Below, in pieces: positions 9,971 to 24,900 of a stretch of 64,000 nucleotides of DNA. The notes under the pieces are model-generated. The model did no database searches. It was not told where the DNA came from and saw nothing but the letters and a program-made list of their open reading frames with translations. Where the stretch lies: contig NC_068339.1 in NCBI RefSeq assembly GCF_014633365.1, positions 15,647,925 through 15,711,924 on the forward strand. Reading direction: 5' to 3'. Made by a program: the position numbers and the translations under genes. Numbering within the stretch: the first letter of the stretch is position 1; each line of letters begins with the position of its first letter. The stretch is from Diospyros lotus (Eukaryota > Streptophyta > Magnoliopsida > Ericales > Ebenaceae).

Positions 9971-12900
9971 ATGTGGCTTTCCTCCCTCTGGAGACCCAGA
10001 AATCGTTTCTCTTTGGATGAGCTCAGGTACGTGCTCTTCCTTTGATTTAGTTCTCTTTCGATTTATAGGGTTCAATTCAACTCGCCTTTTGCAGAAAGAT
10101 TGGAGTAGTTTTTACGTGTTTGGTTCTGTTTGCCCGTGAAAATTTGGTTGAAGTGAGCCGAATTGCATTGTAGAAGAGGAGCTCAGAAAGTCAATTAATT
10201 TAAAGTAGTGATTTTCAGATGTTGCTCGACTTTCCTTTTTCTTTTCTTTTTTTCCTTGCTGGGAATAAGAACTTACAAACTAAAAGCAAATCGTTGAAAT
10301 ATCTTACATTTATTTAGCTCGAGGAACCCAAATAATTTCAGGTAAAGTTTGTTTCTGGGTCTTCCTCTTCTCTATTGTGTGAATGCTGCCATATGCACTT
10401 ATAATTTTTCATATAATCTGCAGCTAGAAACATCTAGTGCTTTGATCCCTTTTGAAGTTTAGAAGCTGCTCGTGCCTAGTGCTTATTTTTGGACCATGGA
10501 GATCTTGGCATTTTGAGGAAAGCAAAACTATCAAATACCGGCAAAAGGACTAGATCATTCCCATAGCAAAAACTTCCAAAATAAAAAAGAAAAGAATTTT
10601 GCAATAGTAAAGAAAACTTAATTAACAACTTAACCAAATAATGAATCTCGTCAATGTTGAACCATCAAGACATTACTTTGGTAACAACTGACAGCTGGCA
10701 CTTTGTTAAAATCTAAGAATATATCGAGTGTGCACCTTGACACGTTGTTAATGAGATTTTCCTTATTTAAGATTGCTTGGGTAATCGTAGATCACATTTT
10801 CTTGTTATAGTATAAAGAGTAGTTTGTCAAGTTCATTGTACTTTTCAACTCTTTTTTTATTTTTATTTTTAAAGTCAGCTATTTAGAGTCTAATCGTAGA
10901 TTGAGTAGTTATTTTAACACTTCTAGTGTTGAGAGTGTTATTTCTTATCACAGCTAGTTACAAGCCCTGTAGTTTTATTCGAGATAAATATTAGTTCAAA
11001 TATCTCAGAATCAATTATTTGAAAGGGTGGGGAGATTATTGAGAATTTTACTTCCAGAATCGAGGTAGGATAGTTAAAGTGGAGTAGTGCTTTCAACATT
11101 TTATGTAATTAAAAAATTCTTTAAAAATAAAGGAAAAATTTAATTGCATGGCTAGAAAACCAACTCTATTGCATGGTATCGAATGTTGGGTAGTTAACTG
11201 CCAACATGTGCAGAATATCAGCATAGCCCGGTTTAGGAAGTTAGGATGGATATCTAGTTATTAAAAAGAGATAGTTAAGAATAAGGTTATTCATAGCAAT
11301 GTTAGAGTAGTGCTTGTTGAAGCTAAGATGAGCAAGACGTGTTTAAGATAGTTTGCATATATGGGAAGAAGACTAATAGATGCACTTGTGAAGAGAACAA
11401 ATGGAGTGTAAGAAGTTTGTAACTGAATAGGTAGTGAAAGACCAAAGAAAATTTAGTGGGAATTGTGAAATTCTTAACCAAGTGGGGACGATGACTATAT
11501 TAAGCAACATGGGATATAATGAACTTACAGTAGATATGATCTTGGATAGAGATGGTGGGCGAGCTAGAATCTATATAGCCAACTCCACATAGTGAAATGA
11601 TGAAACTAGAGATTTTGATTCTGTGAAATTGGCTCACATAATTAGTTTTGCTGTGTTCAGGAAAACCAGATCCATGTTATTTTTCCTGTATAAAGGTGGT
11701 TTAATCCCATTTGAACTTGGAGGGACACGTGAAATTGGACAAAATTTGGGATAAGCTTTTCAGTTTAGTTAATATTTATCATAAGAGGGGCAAGAATGCT
11801 TGCTAGCATGTTTCCTATGAGACTCTATCTCAGGATAACACTCCATGTTTCTTATGTTGTTAATGTTTATCTCTTCTGCATTTGTTAAGTTATCTAAGGC
11901 TAACTTCACTTTGCAACCATGCTACCTGTTTCTTACCAATCTTATATTCTGTCGGAAAGGACCTTGAACTCACAAGAAATTTAGTACCTTGCAAATAAAA
12001 CCTTGGCAAGAATGTGATACCGACCAAAATACTTTTAAATCAATTTTAACCAAATAAATGGGATGAATATTGCAAACAAAACCTTTTGTTTATTTTTTTT
12101 ATTCAAACAAAAATAAGGAGGTTTTATACTTTTATTGTGTCCATATTAAACCTCAGTCCTACAAGCCACAGGCTGATGAATTGTGTTAGGAGCTTGCTCA
12201 AGAATTTTCCATGGGGGTAAAATGGTGTATTTGGTTGCTGTTTTGTTGCCAAATGACTTCATCCAAAAATAGATACACCAAATGCCACATTGGAGAAAAA
12301 AGTGATGGGCTTCTTTTTGTAATTTTATTTCTGGCCCAAGAAAACTTGTGTTAGTGATTGAAATCAAATGTAATACTAGATTAGATTTGAATTTTATATG
12401 CAAATTTGGTGAAAAAATTGCAAGGCAAAATTACTTAAGAGACCCCTCAATTGTGGCATAACATCACCTAACACCTGTTCAATAAGAAAGCAAACCTGTT
12501 AATGAAGAAGAAGAATATGGAGAATATGGCCACGACACAATCATACTTTGGTGTCATTCACACGGTTCCATCTCAGTGTTGAAAATCTAAGGGAGAGAAC
12601 ACACATTTTAGTTGACTGCTGCTACATGTGCAAGGAGCGTGGAGAATTAGTGAACCACCTCCTTTTACATTTACTTTGTGGCCTGACAGATGCAGTGTCT
12701 TATTTTTGCCTTTTGGGGTTTATGAGGGTGATACTGACCATAATTTCAAACGTCTTACTTTCTTGGATATCAACTTGTTCAAGGTGGAGTCACAGAAGTG
12801 GGTGGACCCCTTTATGTGTGATGTGGGGCATTTTGAGGGACCAAACCATGAGAGTTTTTTGAGGACATTGAGAGCTGAATTACTTTTGTTAGGAAACATT

Positions 12901-15900
12901 CCTTGTTCCCTCTTTTTGTGGTTGAAAAAGGAATCTTCTTTTGTCCATCCTCTTGTGGATTTTTCATATACGAGGTTTGTTGTAGGTAGATAGCTTTACA
13001 AATTTCTTTTCCATCTCCTTTGTGCAGATTTTCCCTCTAATATACAGTTCTTCTTAATGTTCTTTCTTGATCAAAAAAATAAATTCATTTTATTTTTCAC
13101 TGTTGCCATTCATATAGTATCGACGATATTTATATCTCCTTTTATTCTAACTTACTCCCTCTTTACTCATTTTATCTGCCATTTTGATATTACGCCTCCT
13201 TCCCTTCATCATCACCGTTCCTAGTTAATTATTGTCCAATCTTTCATCTTTCATTTTCTCTTTCTTTCACTACCTCTCTATTTCTTATCTACCCATTGAA
13301 ATGCATCCATGTTAAAAAATTCTAGAAAAACCATACAATGCCCATTGTTATTATGACCAAATCTCTATGTCTGAAGAAAGGTTAACCTTTTTGTTTTAAT
13401 TTCTTTAACCAATTTCTTTCGTTCTGTCACTTGATAAATCAGACTTCTTCAACTAACACTCATGCTCACCACTACACCAGGGTGGTGATATCTTGAAACT
13501 ATTCTGGTAGTTGGACAACTGATACTAATGGTTTTTGATTTCTCAGATTTTTAAATTGATTGGTTTTACTGGATACAGATATCTAACCGAGCAGTTGATG
13601 AAGATTCAAGTTGTTAATGAAGCTAGCAAGGTAAGTTTCATCCTTCTGCAAATTTCCCCTTTCTATACTTCATCTACCCCTTCCTCTCGTCCTGTTCAGC
13701 AAGATGCTCTTAGTGCCAATTTTCTATGCTTAATGAAATCTTCATGCTTATCTTGTTGTGAAGGATTTTGTCATTGAGGCATTGAGATCAATAGCAGAGT
13801 TAATAACTTATGGAGACCAGCATGATTCAGCCTTTTTTGAGTGAGGCTTCTAAGTTCTTTGCATTCATTGCTACATTTCATGCTAGTGTTTCAGCAATTT
13901 GATGTCATTTGTGGATCTGCAATAGGTATTTCATGGAGAAACAGGTCATGGGGGAGTTTGTCCGTGTACAGAAGATTAGCAGAAGTGTTACTGTTTCTGT
14001 TCAGTTATTGCAAACCATGGGCATTATGATCCAAAACCTGAAAAGTGAACATGCAATCTGTAAGTACTGTAAGAAAAGGAACATTTTTTTTATTTGTTTT
14101 CCATTTGACAATCTGTTGTCCTTATGTTTGAACAATATTGATGATTTCTTTACATGGAAAAATTTGCAGATTATATGTTCAGTAATGAACACATTAACTA
14201 CCTAATAACTTATTCCTTTGATTTCTCCAATGAAGAGCTTTTATCTTACTACATATCTTTTTTGAGGTATGTTGTACTATTTATTTTTCCCAAGGCAGCC
14301 CTCAACTTTATTTTATCTAAATTTTTGGTTTATTTTACTATTAATTTATGCGAACATAATATTATGTGTTCAACAATAATTTATTTTTTTTCTTGGGTTA
14401 CCATGGTATTCCAACTGGATTATTTTGGTCCATGAAGAGCTATTAGTGGAAAGTTGAACAAGAATACAATTTCTTTGCTGGTTAAGACAAATAATGTAAG
14501 TGTTTTCTGATTTTTTTATTTATTTGTACAGTGGTGTTATTTGTGTCAATTTGTTTCTACCTGTGTTTTATTTCTGCAATGTTGATCTTTTTATTGGCTG
14601 TTGTCATAATTATCTTGGAATGCAGGCTGAAACTTGTTTCTGTACCTTTTTGGTTTTTGTGTATAATCACCCTCCAAGGATTGGATTGCATTAAGATGAT
14701 ATTTTTTCGGTCGAAATGAGGTTTTGTTTGTCTAATTTCCGACTTAACAAAACACATAAATACATTTGTCATGATAGAGAAATGTATTTGATTGTGAAGG
14801 TTACATGGTGAAACAGTTTTTTGATCTTCAAATCTTAGTGAGCCATGGGCAACCACTTATTTTCAGAAAATAATTCTTGCAGAACTGCAGAGGCATTTAG
14901 ACAAACCCACTAAGGTTATCTAGAATGTGATAATTAACATCAACAACACTAAGCCCAAATTCCACTAGGTGGGGTTAGTTTTGATTATTAAAAAGGATTA
15001 AATTATCTATAAAATAAAATGCACCCTAGTGATATTCATCAATAAGGATAATAATTATAAGGTTTCCTTTGGGAACATAAGATCCTAACAAAGAATAGTT
15101 GATGTTTTATAGATTAGCTTAAATACCTTTAAATGGAAATACCCCTTATTTTATTTTATTTCTAAATTTGAGAACTGAAAATGGTAGTTTCCCTAATTTA
15201 TTCATGCTATGTTGGTCTTTTTTGTGGATGTGATTCAATGTTTACTTCTGTTTTTGTTTTGAGGCAATGGAAGCCGTAAGCATGGATAAAAATGTGAACT
15301 TTCAGTTAAATCTCAAAATCTATTTGAATTTGAGTTCTCTTAAATTTTTGATCATATAAATTGAATTTGGAACTTCTAAATTTTAGTTTTTGGTTGAATT
15401 TGACAAACTTTTTGTGAATTTTATCTGAATTTATACACTTCGATTTACTTTTTTTCACCGAACTAATAAAAGTATGAGAATACCATTATTTTTAAAATCC
15501 ATACACAATTCTTTTTGAATGTTTAGATATTTGTTTGGAAGATTTTGACCATCTACTGTCAACCATTTAAATCTAAAGTTCATACACACATTCTATTTGA
15601 AAATCTTTGCATTGAAGTGATTTGAGCAAGGTCTGAATTGATGCCTATAAAGAGAGGTGGCAGAAGCCAATGATTTGCGATTATTCTTGTGCATCAATTG
15701 GATCTCATCGTTATTCTAGCTTAGATTTCCCAGTGGGTTTTTTAACCACACAAGATTGCTTACTATATGGCCTATAGATTTAGACAGGAGATTTGTAGTT
15801 GAAGGAGGATTTAATGTGTTGGAAGGAATTAAAAGTTATATCACATTGTCCTTTTTCCCCTTTTTTTAATTAAATTTTGAATTTTTTATATAAGAAAAAT

Positions 15901-18900
15901 ATGATTAATCCAAGCTGGAATAAATGGATCAAAACCTGAATAAATAATAAAGAAAACAAAAGATACCTGTATCTTGGGATGAACAAATATTCCAAAAAAT
16001 GCACGAACAAAGATAAGCAAAAAGGTATGTCCTTCCTGAGCCACAAAATAAGTCCACAAAAATAAGGTAATGAGAATGGTTCCCATTATGAATAGAATAC
16101 TTTGCACCTTAGTGGAGAGTTTTCCACCACTATTTCAGATGCATTTGGGGAAAGGGATTAGCATGTGGATTAACATACGTTCGAAACTATTTTTTACTTA
16201 TGATAAAGTTCTGATGGTTATTTGGAATGTAAGCTAGCATTTGTTTAGAGAGCTATTGTAGTGAAAATAGCTTAGCTAATTAATGATATGGTGATTTAGA
16301 GGAGGATGCTTTCTTAACTACTATAAGTTGCCTTTTCTCGTAATAGGAAGTTCAATTTCCTCCAATTGGTGTCCAGCTAATACTTATCTAGGACTGCCCT
16401 TGCATGAATTCTATTACTTTTTTGCTTTATGAAGTGTCATGAAACATCAAGAAAGATGATGCAATTTCTTTCCTCGAATATCAATTAAGCTTAATTTGAT
16501 CTTTTCTTTCTCAAGTTTATATTCAATATAAGTTCAGTGCAGGTTAGAATTATGAAGTTTAGGACCCAAGATGGTCCTCGCCAACTAAATTATAAGTTGT
16601 GCATTTGTAACTAAGATTCAGTTGGTGTTAATTTCTTTTTGATTCCAAAGAAGTAAGTAGTTTTGATTTGTTTGCACAATATCCCTCATAATTAAAGGTT
16701 TAAGTGATGCTTCCACTCTTTTCTTAGCATGCAATCATTGTTTTTCCATTTCTAAATTCATAATTTACACTTTTTTTGGGTCCATCTAGGATGAAGTGGT
16801 TGCTTTTCCTCTGTATGTTGAGGCGATACGACATGCTTTCCATGAAGAGGGCATGATTCGAACTGCTGTACGTGCTTTGACTCTGAATGTTTATCATGGT
16901 AAGTTGATATGGTCTCATCTCAGTTTTCCTCCTTTTGATCCTCATGATTTGTAGACTGCATCATTGTCTTTCTGATTTCATCTTTTCCCTTTTCCAGTTG
17001 GCGATGAATATGTCAATAAATATGTCAGCAGCACTCCTCAGGCAGATTATTTTCTGAAATTGTTTAAATTTTTCAGAGAACAGTGCATAAGTTTGAATGC
17101 ATTAGTGTTGGATTCTGCAAAGTAAGGATTGTAATTATTTATTTTATTGTGACTTCAGGTAATATTTGCTTATGGTCTAAATTGTATGTATTGGTTAATG
17201 AGACAGGAGCAACACCCCAGAATCAGCTTCCACCACTTCTTCTGCCATAGATGAAATTGAAGACAATCTCTATTACTTTAGTGATGTTATTTCTGCTGGG
17301 ATTCCTGATGTTGGGAGGTTAATAACTGACAGCATTTTGGAGCTTTTAATTTTTCCTTTGCTTCTCCCAGCATTGAGGAGAGATGCCATTGATGTATGAA
17401 TTGCCTCCCTTATCCAGCCTTTTGTTTCTAGAACTGTTCTGTTGCCTCTTTTATGGGAATGGGATGTAATGCAGCTGATTGACTAGTTTTGACTTGTTAT
17501 ACTGTTCTCAACAAACTTGTTTTCTAACCATTTCTGTGTCCTGTGAATCCAGGAAAAAAAGATGGGTGCTGTAACTTCTCTATATTTACTTTGCTGCATT
17601 TTGCGCATACTGAAAATTAAAGATTTGGCAAATACTGTTGCTGCTGCTCTTTTCTGTCCTGAAGAAGCTTTTTTACTAAATTCTGAAGTGAAACTCAATG
17701 GGCATGTGCCTGGTTATGGTTTTTCGGATGAAAACCAAAACCCAGAAAAAGATGATCTTAGTACAGAGATGCTCTCTGGACGTTTAAGAGATACAATATT
17801 GAACTCATCTAGTTCTGCAGAAATTTACTCAGAGGATGATGTCCGACAACATCATTCTAAAGGTTCGCAGTCAGCTTTAAGGTAACATAAATCACTATTA
17901 GCAGCTAGTTGCCAATTATATTTCCATGCTGCTCTTGTTACATTTAGCTAGATTGTATCTTTTAATTTAAATATATGCTAATAGAACTGTTCTTCACAGC
18001 TTGCCACAACACTCTTGAACTTTTATAGGCCATGGGCATTTTGCTCATGGCTGTAAAATGTAAATTCTGGAAGCAGCTGTTGTGACAGCATTGGCCACTG
18101 TGTAACATGTTGGTTTTATTAACTAGTGTCTAGTGGGTATAAGATCCAGACTTGTAAGCACTGGAAAAATGTCAAAAACTCGTCCTAGTAGGCATTATGT
18201 CCCTTAAAAAAATTTGCGTGAATAAATGTTGAATTTATGTTGGTTTTAAGGCTATAATAATGTGGAGAACTTCATACTGGAAAGGAATTTCACTGTCTGG
18301 AACACTCTGAAATTCCAATCTCATGGTTATTTGTAAGGATAAAGTGAAAATAAACCAAATTTGTTTTCAGAAGGGTGAAACAAATACTCTACAATGTTAT
18401 TGGGTAGTACATGTTATAATACTACGTTTTTAACATCCATTTGAGTTAATCCATACCCAGAAACATATTAGAAATGTTTTTTTTTTCCGCTGTAAATTAC
18501 GCACTGGAAATTTTAGACCAATGTAATGTATAAAACATTTGCATTCCTGATTTCCTGTACTCGAGCATTTGTATTCTCAAGAAGCTTTCTTTTGTTCCTT
18601 TCTTTTGTAACACTAAATAGTGTAACTGATATCTATTAAATTTGAATATTCTCCTCATTGGCATTCTGATTTATGTAGGGAGGCTTTGCTTTCTTATGTT
18701 TCCACTGGTGATGATGTTCAAGTTTTAGGTTCTTTGAGCTTATTGGCTACACTATTACAAACAAAAGGTTAAACTGATTGATTGTACTTCACTGTTGTTA
18801 TTACAACTGTTTTCTTATGAAGTTCTCATCTGCAGAGCTTGAGGAATCAATGTTGGATGCCCTAGGAATTCTTCCACAACGCAAACAACATAAAAAACTC

Positions 18901-21900
18901 TTACTGGTATAACCTCAGTCTTGTAGTGATAATTATCTTTCACATTTCTGAATGTTGTTCTGCAGTTCCAGCTTCAATTAGGATTATAATTTTTTTGTGA
19001 AATAGCCCTTTGTCCACCATGTACTTGGTTTTTGTCAAATATTTGGTTGCTATGTTTTGTTATTCTCAACTATCTTGCTTTTCCAGTGTATGCCTCCTGG
19101 AATTTGATTAGTAGTCCTTCCCTATTTTGTGGAACAAAATTCTCTTCGATTTTGCTCTGGTACATCCTCCACAAAAGAAAATCCAAAATAAGTAACTAAA
19201 TTCATCAATAAAAATTAAATGACAAATGCATACAGAAAAAGCTCTGGTACATCCTCCATGTCTTGGACAGATTGATAATCCAACTTCTTTTTTATGAGAA
19301 TAGTAGAGCAGACATCTTTTGTCATGTTAAGAAATCTCAATTGCAAATTTTTTTTTTGCACAAGGAAACAATGTTTTGTTTTGTTTCCATTGCAACATTG
19401 AAATGTATTTTCTTAGGTAGCATTTGTTAAAATGAGTAAGATAAGGTTGCATTAAGATAACTTATTTGTAATGTCCAAGATAATTTATCCAAAGGGGGAA
19501 GGGGATAAATTTATCTGGAAAGTCCAAGATAAGAAGTCACATGACTTATTTTCAAATAAATTTAACAAACACAAGGAAAAACATTTTTGTCTGGGATGCT
19601 TTCCATATCCTACTTTTTTCGGTCTATATCTTGGTTAACAAACACTACCTTATTGGGAAATTGAAAGGAAACAAAAGTGGAATCATAGTTACCGAGAACA
19701 TGGTATGTTCCTAGTCATGGTATGGGTAGTAAACTAGAATGCTAATTTTGTGGTACGGAGGGGATAGACTTAATCGATTCATTATTTTTGGGTTGTGGTA
19801 CATTTTATAGTTGTACTTGGGTTGAAATTAGTTGGCTTGATACTTGGCTTTTATAGAAGTTGGTTTAATTTCTTCTGTTTTGAATTTTTATGAAGAATCC
19901 TACACAAATAATTCTGGTTTTAATATATTTCAAAATGCAATAGAACATAAGTGAAAATGAGGTAGACAAGCTTTTCTTTTCTCTAATTTTATTTGAAAAT
20001 TATTTTAACTTTAAATTTCTTCCCTCGTTTTAACTGACTTCATGCATGGTTTGGGATCCTGATTCTTGGGGATCTGGATTGCATTCCTCCCGATCCAGGG
20101 ATGCAAAAGAACCATGATCTGGAATGCGCAATCCAGATCGTGGTTCCGGGCGCCGGGGGGGGGGGGGGGGGGGGGGGGCGCGCTGTAACTATGAGTGGAA
20201 TCACAAAATTCCAACTTTCCTCCTCCACTTTGGTTGTAACATTAAAAGCTGTGGCCTCTGATGGCTTGGGCTGTGTTATCAAAATACTGCAATATACAGC
20301 TAATGAAAATCTGTTGAAGTATACGAAGAGATAGAGATAACAACAAGATAACAGCAACCGATGATCAAGTTTGACTAGAGATAGAGATAGCTTGACTAGA
20401 GATAAAGTTTAGAGTGTTTGTTATTTTATTTATCCTTATTGTACATTCAAATATTGTTGTAATCTAGTCCTAGATATTAGGAATGTAATTTAGATAATAG
20501 GAATGTAATCTAATTCTAAATTTTAGGAGAATTCTTAGGAAACCTCTTGTTTAAATATTTTCATTCATATCAATAAAACTTAAGGAATACCGTTTCCTTT
20601 TCTTCTACATGGTATCAGAGCCTACTGATTCAGGCCTATATTACTAGCAACCCTAATGCCTTCATCACACATTCTACAGTTACAACGTGCCTTCATTGCA
20701 CTTGTTCCCTGTTTCTAGTCCAACAGCCGATTGAAGCCATTCTTGTGTCTGATCTCCTTTGATCATCATGTCAGAAAATTCAGCACACCCTTCTCCAACT
20801 CCGACCATCACCACTGGTGAAGTAATTCCAGTGGATCAACCTCCTCTTGCTGGTGAATTACCGAATGTTCACCAATCCTACCGGTTATATGGTAAGAATT
20901 TCCTTCAATGGTCTCAGTTGATCAAGACGCTTCTCAAAGGACGAGGAAAAGGCAGCCACCTAACTAAGAATCCGCCAGCAGAAAATGATCCAGGTTTCAA
21001 TGCATGGGATGTGGAAGACTCCCGCATTATGTCTTGGTTGTGGAGTACCATACAGCCGGAAATCAGCAGGAATTTTATGTTCCTTAGTACTACCCAAGAG
21101 GTTTGGGAGACCATTCAACAACCTACTCTAAAGTCAAGGATGCATTTGTGATCTTTGATGTTAAAACAAAGATCAATGGTACAAAACAAGGTCAATTGAC
21201 TATCACAGAGTACTACAATCTGATGAGAGGCCTATGGTTAGAGCTTGACCAATATCAAGCCGTTAAGATGGTGTGCCAAGAAGATACTGCCACCCTCAAC
21301 CAAATCCTTGAAAGAGACTGAATAGTGGAGTTCCTAGCAGACCTAAACCCCGAGTTTGATCATGTACGAGTACAAGTTCTTGGTAAAGATAAGCTTCCTA
21401 ATTTAAATGAGGTATTTGCTATTGTGAGGAGTGAAGAAAATAGGAGAAGGGCTATGCTTAGTGGATCTAACATGGAAGGATTAGCACTCCTATCCAATAA
21501 TAAGGAAGGAGTAGGAGGAAAAACGTGGAAACCATCTACAACCCGAACCAAGGCTTTCGGACGTGAAGGATAGTGGTGCACTTTTTGCAACAAGCCACGG
21601 CACACTAGAGAGACATGCTTCAAACTGCATGGGAAGGAGGCAGTTCTCAGCCGAGTTGGAGGGTTCCAAAATATGAGGACTCAAGGCCATCAACAAAACT
21701 ACCCTCAAAGCTACCTGTCAACCAAGGGACAAGAGGGAGAAGCAGAAAAAAGAAGAAGTAACTGGTTCTGGATCAGATTTGAATCAGCTCAATAAAGAGG
21801 AAATAAATAGGCTGAAGGAGTTCCTAAAGACCATCCAAGATAGAAGAGATGGAAAAGCATCCTGCTCCATTGCACAGGAAGGTAAACAAGTGTTTTTTTA

Positions 21901-24900
21901 CTCTTTTTTTAGCTTTTTCAGCCTCTCATACTGATAGGAATAACACGTGGATCTTGGATTCCAGGGCTACTAACCATATGACACCCAATTTCCATGTTTT
22001 TGATACCTATGAGCCCTTTGAAACCGTCAAACAAATTACTATTGCCAATGGGACCTCTATTCCCATTAAAGGAAAAGGCAAAGTAAGTCTTGGCCCTCAT
22101 TTATCAATAAATCAGGTACTCTATGTACCAGATTTAACCCTAGGCCTTATCTCCATAAAACAACTCACAAAAGACCTCAACTGCAATGCTTTTTTCTCTC
22201 CATATGTGTGTAAATTTCAGGCCATGAATACGGGGAGGACGATTGGTGTGGCTAAAGAGCAACACAGGCTGTACATCTTACAAGGGAGGAGTTCATTACC
22301 TAAAGACAACCAACTGCAGGCAACCTACTCAACCCAAAATTCAGCATCTGATCAATCTTCCATTTGGCTTTATCATCTTCGTCTAGGTCATCCTCCTTTT
22401 AGTCTATTAAAGGAAATGTTTCCTACTTTGTTTAGAACTCTTTATCCTAGCAATTTTCAATGTGATGTGTGTGTTATGGCCAAACATCATAGATCTTCTT
22501 ATCCTATTAGCAATAAACTTTCATCTAAGCCATTTGCTTTAATTCATTCAGATGTTTGGGGCCCTTCAAAAATTCCTAACTATTCAGGGGCAAAGTGGTT
22601 TATTTCATTTATAGATGATTGCACCCGAATGTGTTGGATTTTTCTACTAAAAGATAAGGCTAGCATTGGGACTGTTCTACCATTTTTTTGCAAAATGATC
22701 CACACTCAATTTGGAACTCCTATCCAAAAATTTAGAATAGATAATGCAAAGGATTATATCAATGCTCACTTATATCATTTTTTCCAAAATGAAGGGATAG
22801 TCCATGAATCTTCATGCATAGACATTCCACAACAAAATGGAGTTGCTGAAAGGAAGATGTGACATCTCCTCAATGTCAACTGAGCCCTTCTTCATTATCA
22901 CAATGTTCCTAAATATCTTTGGGGAGAGGCTGTTTTGATAGCCACTTATGTAATTAATAGGGTCCCATCTAAGGTTCTTAATAATTAAAGTCCTCTCCAA
23001 TGCCTAACCAAATTTTTCCCTGACCTAAAGTTACATTCTCCTTTGCCTCTCAAAGTTTTTGGATGTGTATGCTTTGTTCACATACCCAAGATCCACCAAG
23101 ACAAGCTAGACCTTAGAGCAAGAAGGTGTGTATTTATAGGTTATTCTCCAACCCAAAAAGGCTATAAGTGCTACAACCCTATTTCTCAAAAAATCTATGT
23201 TTCTAAGGATGTCACCTTCATTGAGTCTCAATTCTTCTTTGACTCTCAGCCAAAGGGGGAGAACATTCAACCTGAAACTAACTTAGACAGCTACTTTTCC
23301 TTTCCAGAACCAACTGCTGATGCTGTCCAGCATCTTCCTAAGCAGTCCCAATCTCCCTCTCACCAGTCCAATCCATCAGAAGCTTCTCCTCTTCATCCAA
23401 CATGCCCTGAATCAGCAAACCAGCAGCTGGTTCCTTCTGACAGGTACAAAGGATCCCCCTATGTGTACAAGAGAAGGCAGCCTAGTGATGATCCACAGCC
23501 CACACCAATGGCAGCCCCTGATTCAAGTATGAAAGAACACACACCTGAAAAAACAACTGCAACAGAACCAGAATTTACTGATCTAGACCTTCCAATTGCA
23601 ATCCAAAAAGGAGTCCGAAATTGCACCGAACACCCTTAGCCAATTTCCTATTTCCTATCCTATCATTGCCTTTCTCCTACCCACAAAAGCTTCCTAACAT
23701 CCCTAGATGCTATTGTTATTCCAAAATCAATGGAGGAGGCAATAAAGGATCCAAATTGGAAAGAAGCCATGTTAGAAGAGATGAGGGCGTTGCACAAGAA
23801 CCAAATTTGGGAATTAGTATCTCAACCCAAGGGTGTTAGACCTGTGGGCTGCAAGTGGATCTTTAATCTAAAGTATAAAGCTAATGGTACCCTTGAAAGA
23901 TACAAGGCAAGGTTAGTGGCCAAGGGTTACATTCAATCCTATGGGATTGATTATCTTGAAACCTTTGCCCCAGTAGTAAAAATGACAACCGTTCGAGTAC
24001 TCATTTTATTAGCAGCTAATTTGGGGTGGAAGTTGTAACAACTTGATGTTAAAAATGCATTTTTACATGGGGATTTAAAGGAAGAGATGTTCATGGAATT
24101 ACCTCTCGGTTTTTCACATAACAAAGCAGGACAAGTATGCAAATTGAAGAAGGCATTATATGGACTCAAGTAGTCCCCATGAGCATGGTTTGGGCGATTT
24201 TCTACAGCAATGAATACTATGGGGTACCATCAAAGCCGAGGGGACCACACCCTCTTCATTAAACATACGGGAGATAAGGTAATCGTTTTATTGGTTTATG
24301 TTGATGATATTGTTGTGACAGGTAATGATGAAGCTGGACAAGAAGGCCTAAAACAAAATCTTGCTAAAGAATTCGAAATTAAAGACCTTGGGAGATTAAA
24401 GTACTTCTTAGGAATTGAAGTGGCCTACTCACAAAAGGGGATCTTTCTATCTCAGAGTAAGTATACACTTGTTTTATTGGCTGAGACCGACCTGCTAGGA
24501 GGAAAGGGAGCACAAATTCCAGTGGATCCAAACATCGAGCTACTGACAAATGACTCTGGGGAAGCAATAGATAAAAGGTAGTTTCAAAGATTGGTAGGTA
24601 AGTTAATATACCTCTCCCATACTAGGCCGGACATAGCATTTGGAGTTAGCCTAGTAAGTCAATTCATATATAGCCCCAATGAGGAACACATGCAGGCTGT
24701 AAGAAGAATTCTACATTATCTAAAGGGTACACTAGGCAAAGGCATTCTTTTTGCACCAGGAGCAACCCTCGAAGTTCAAGGTTACACATATGCGGATTAT
24801 GGAGGCTCTCTAGTGGATAGACGGTCCACAACTGGATACTGTGTGTTCTTATGGGGTAATTTGGTGTCTTGGAGAAGTAAAAAACAAAGGGTGGTATCAA

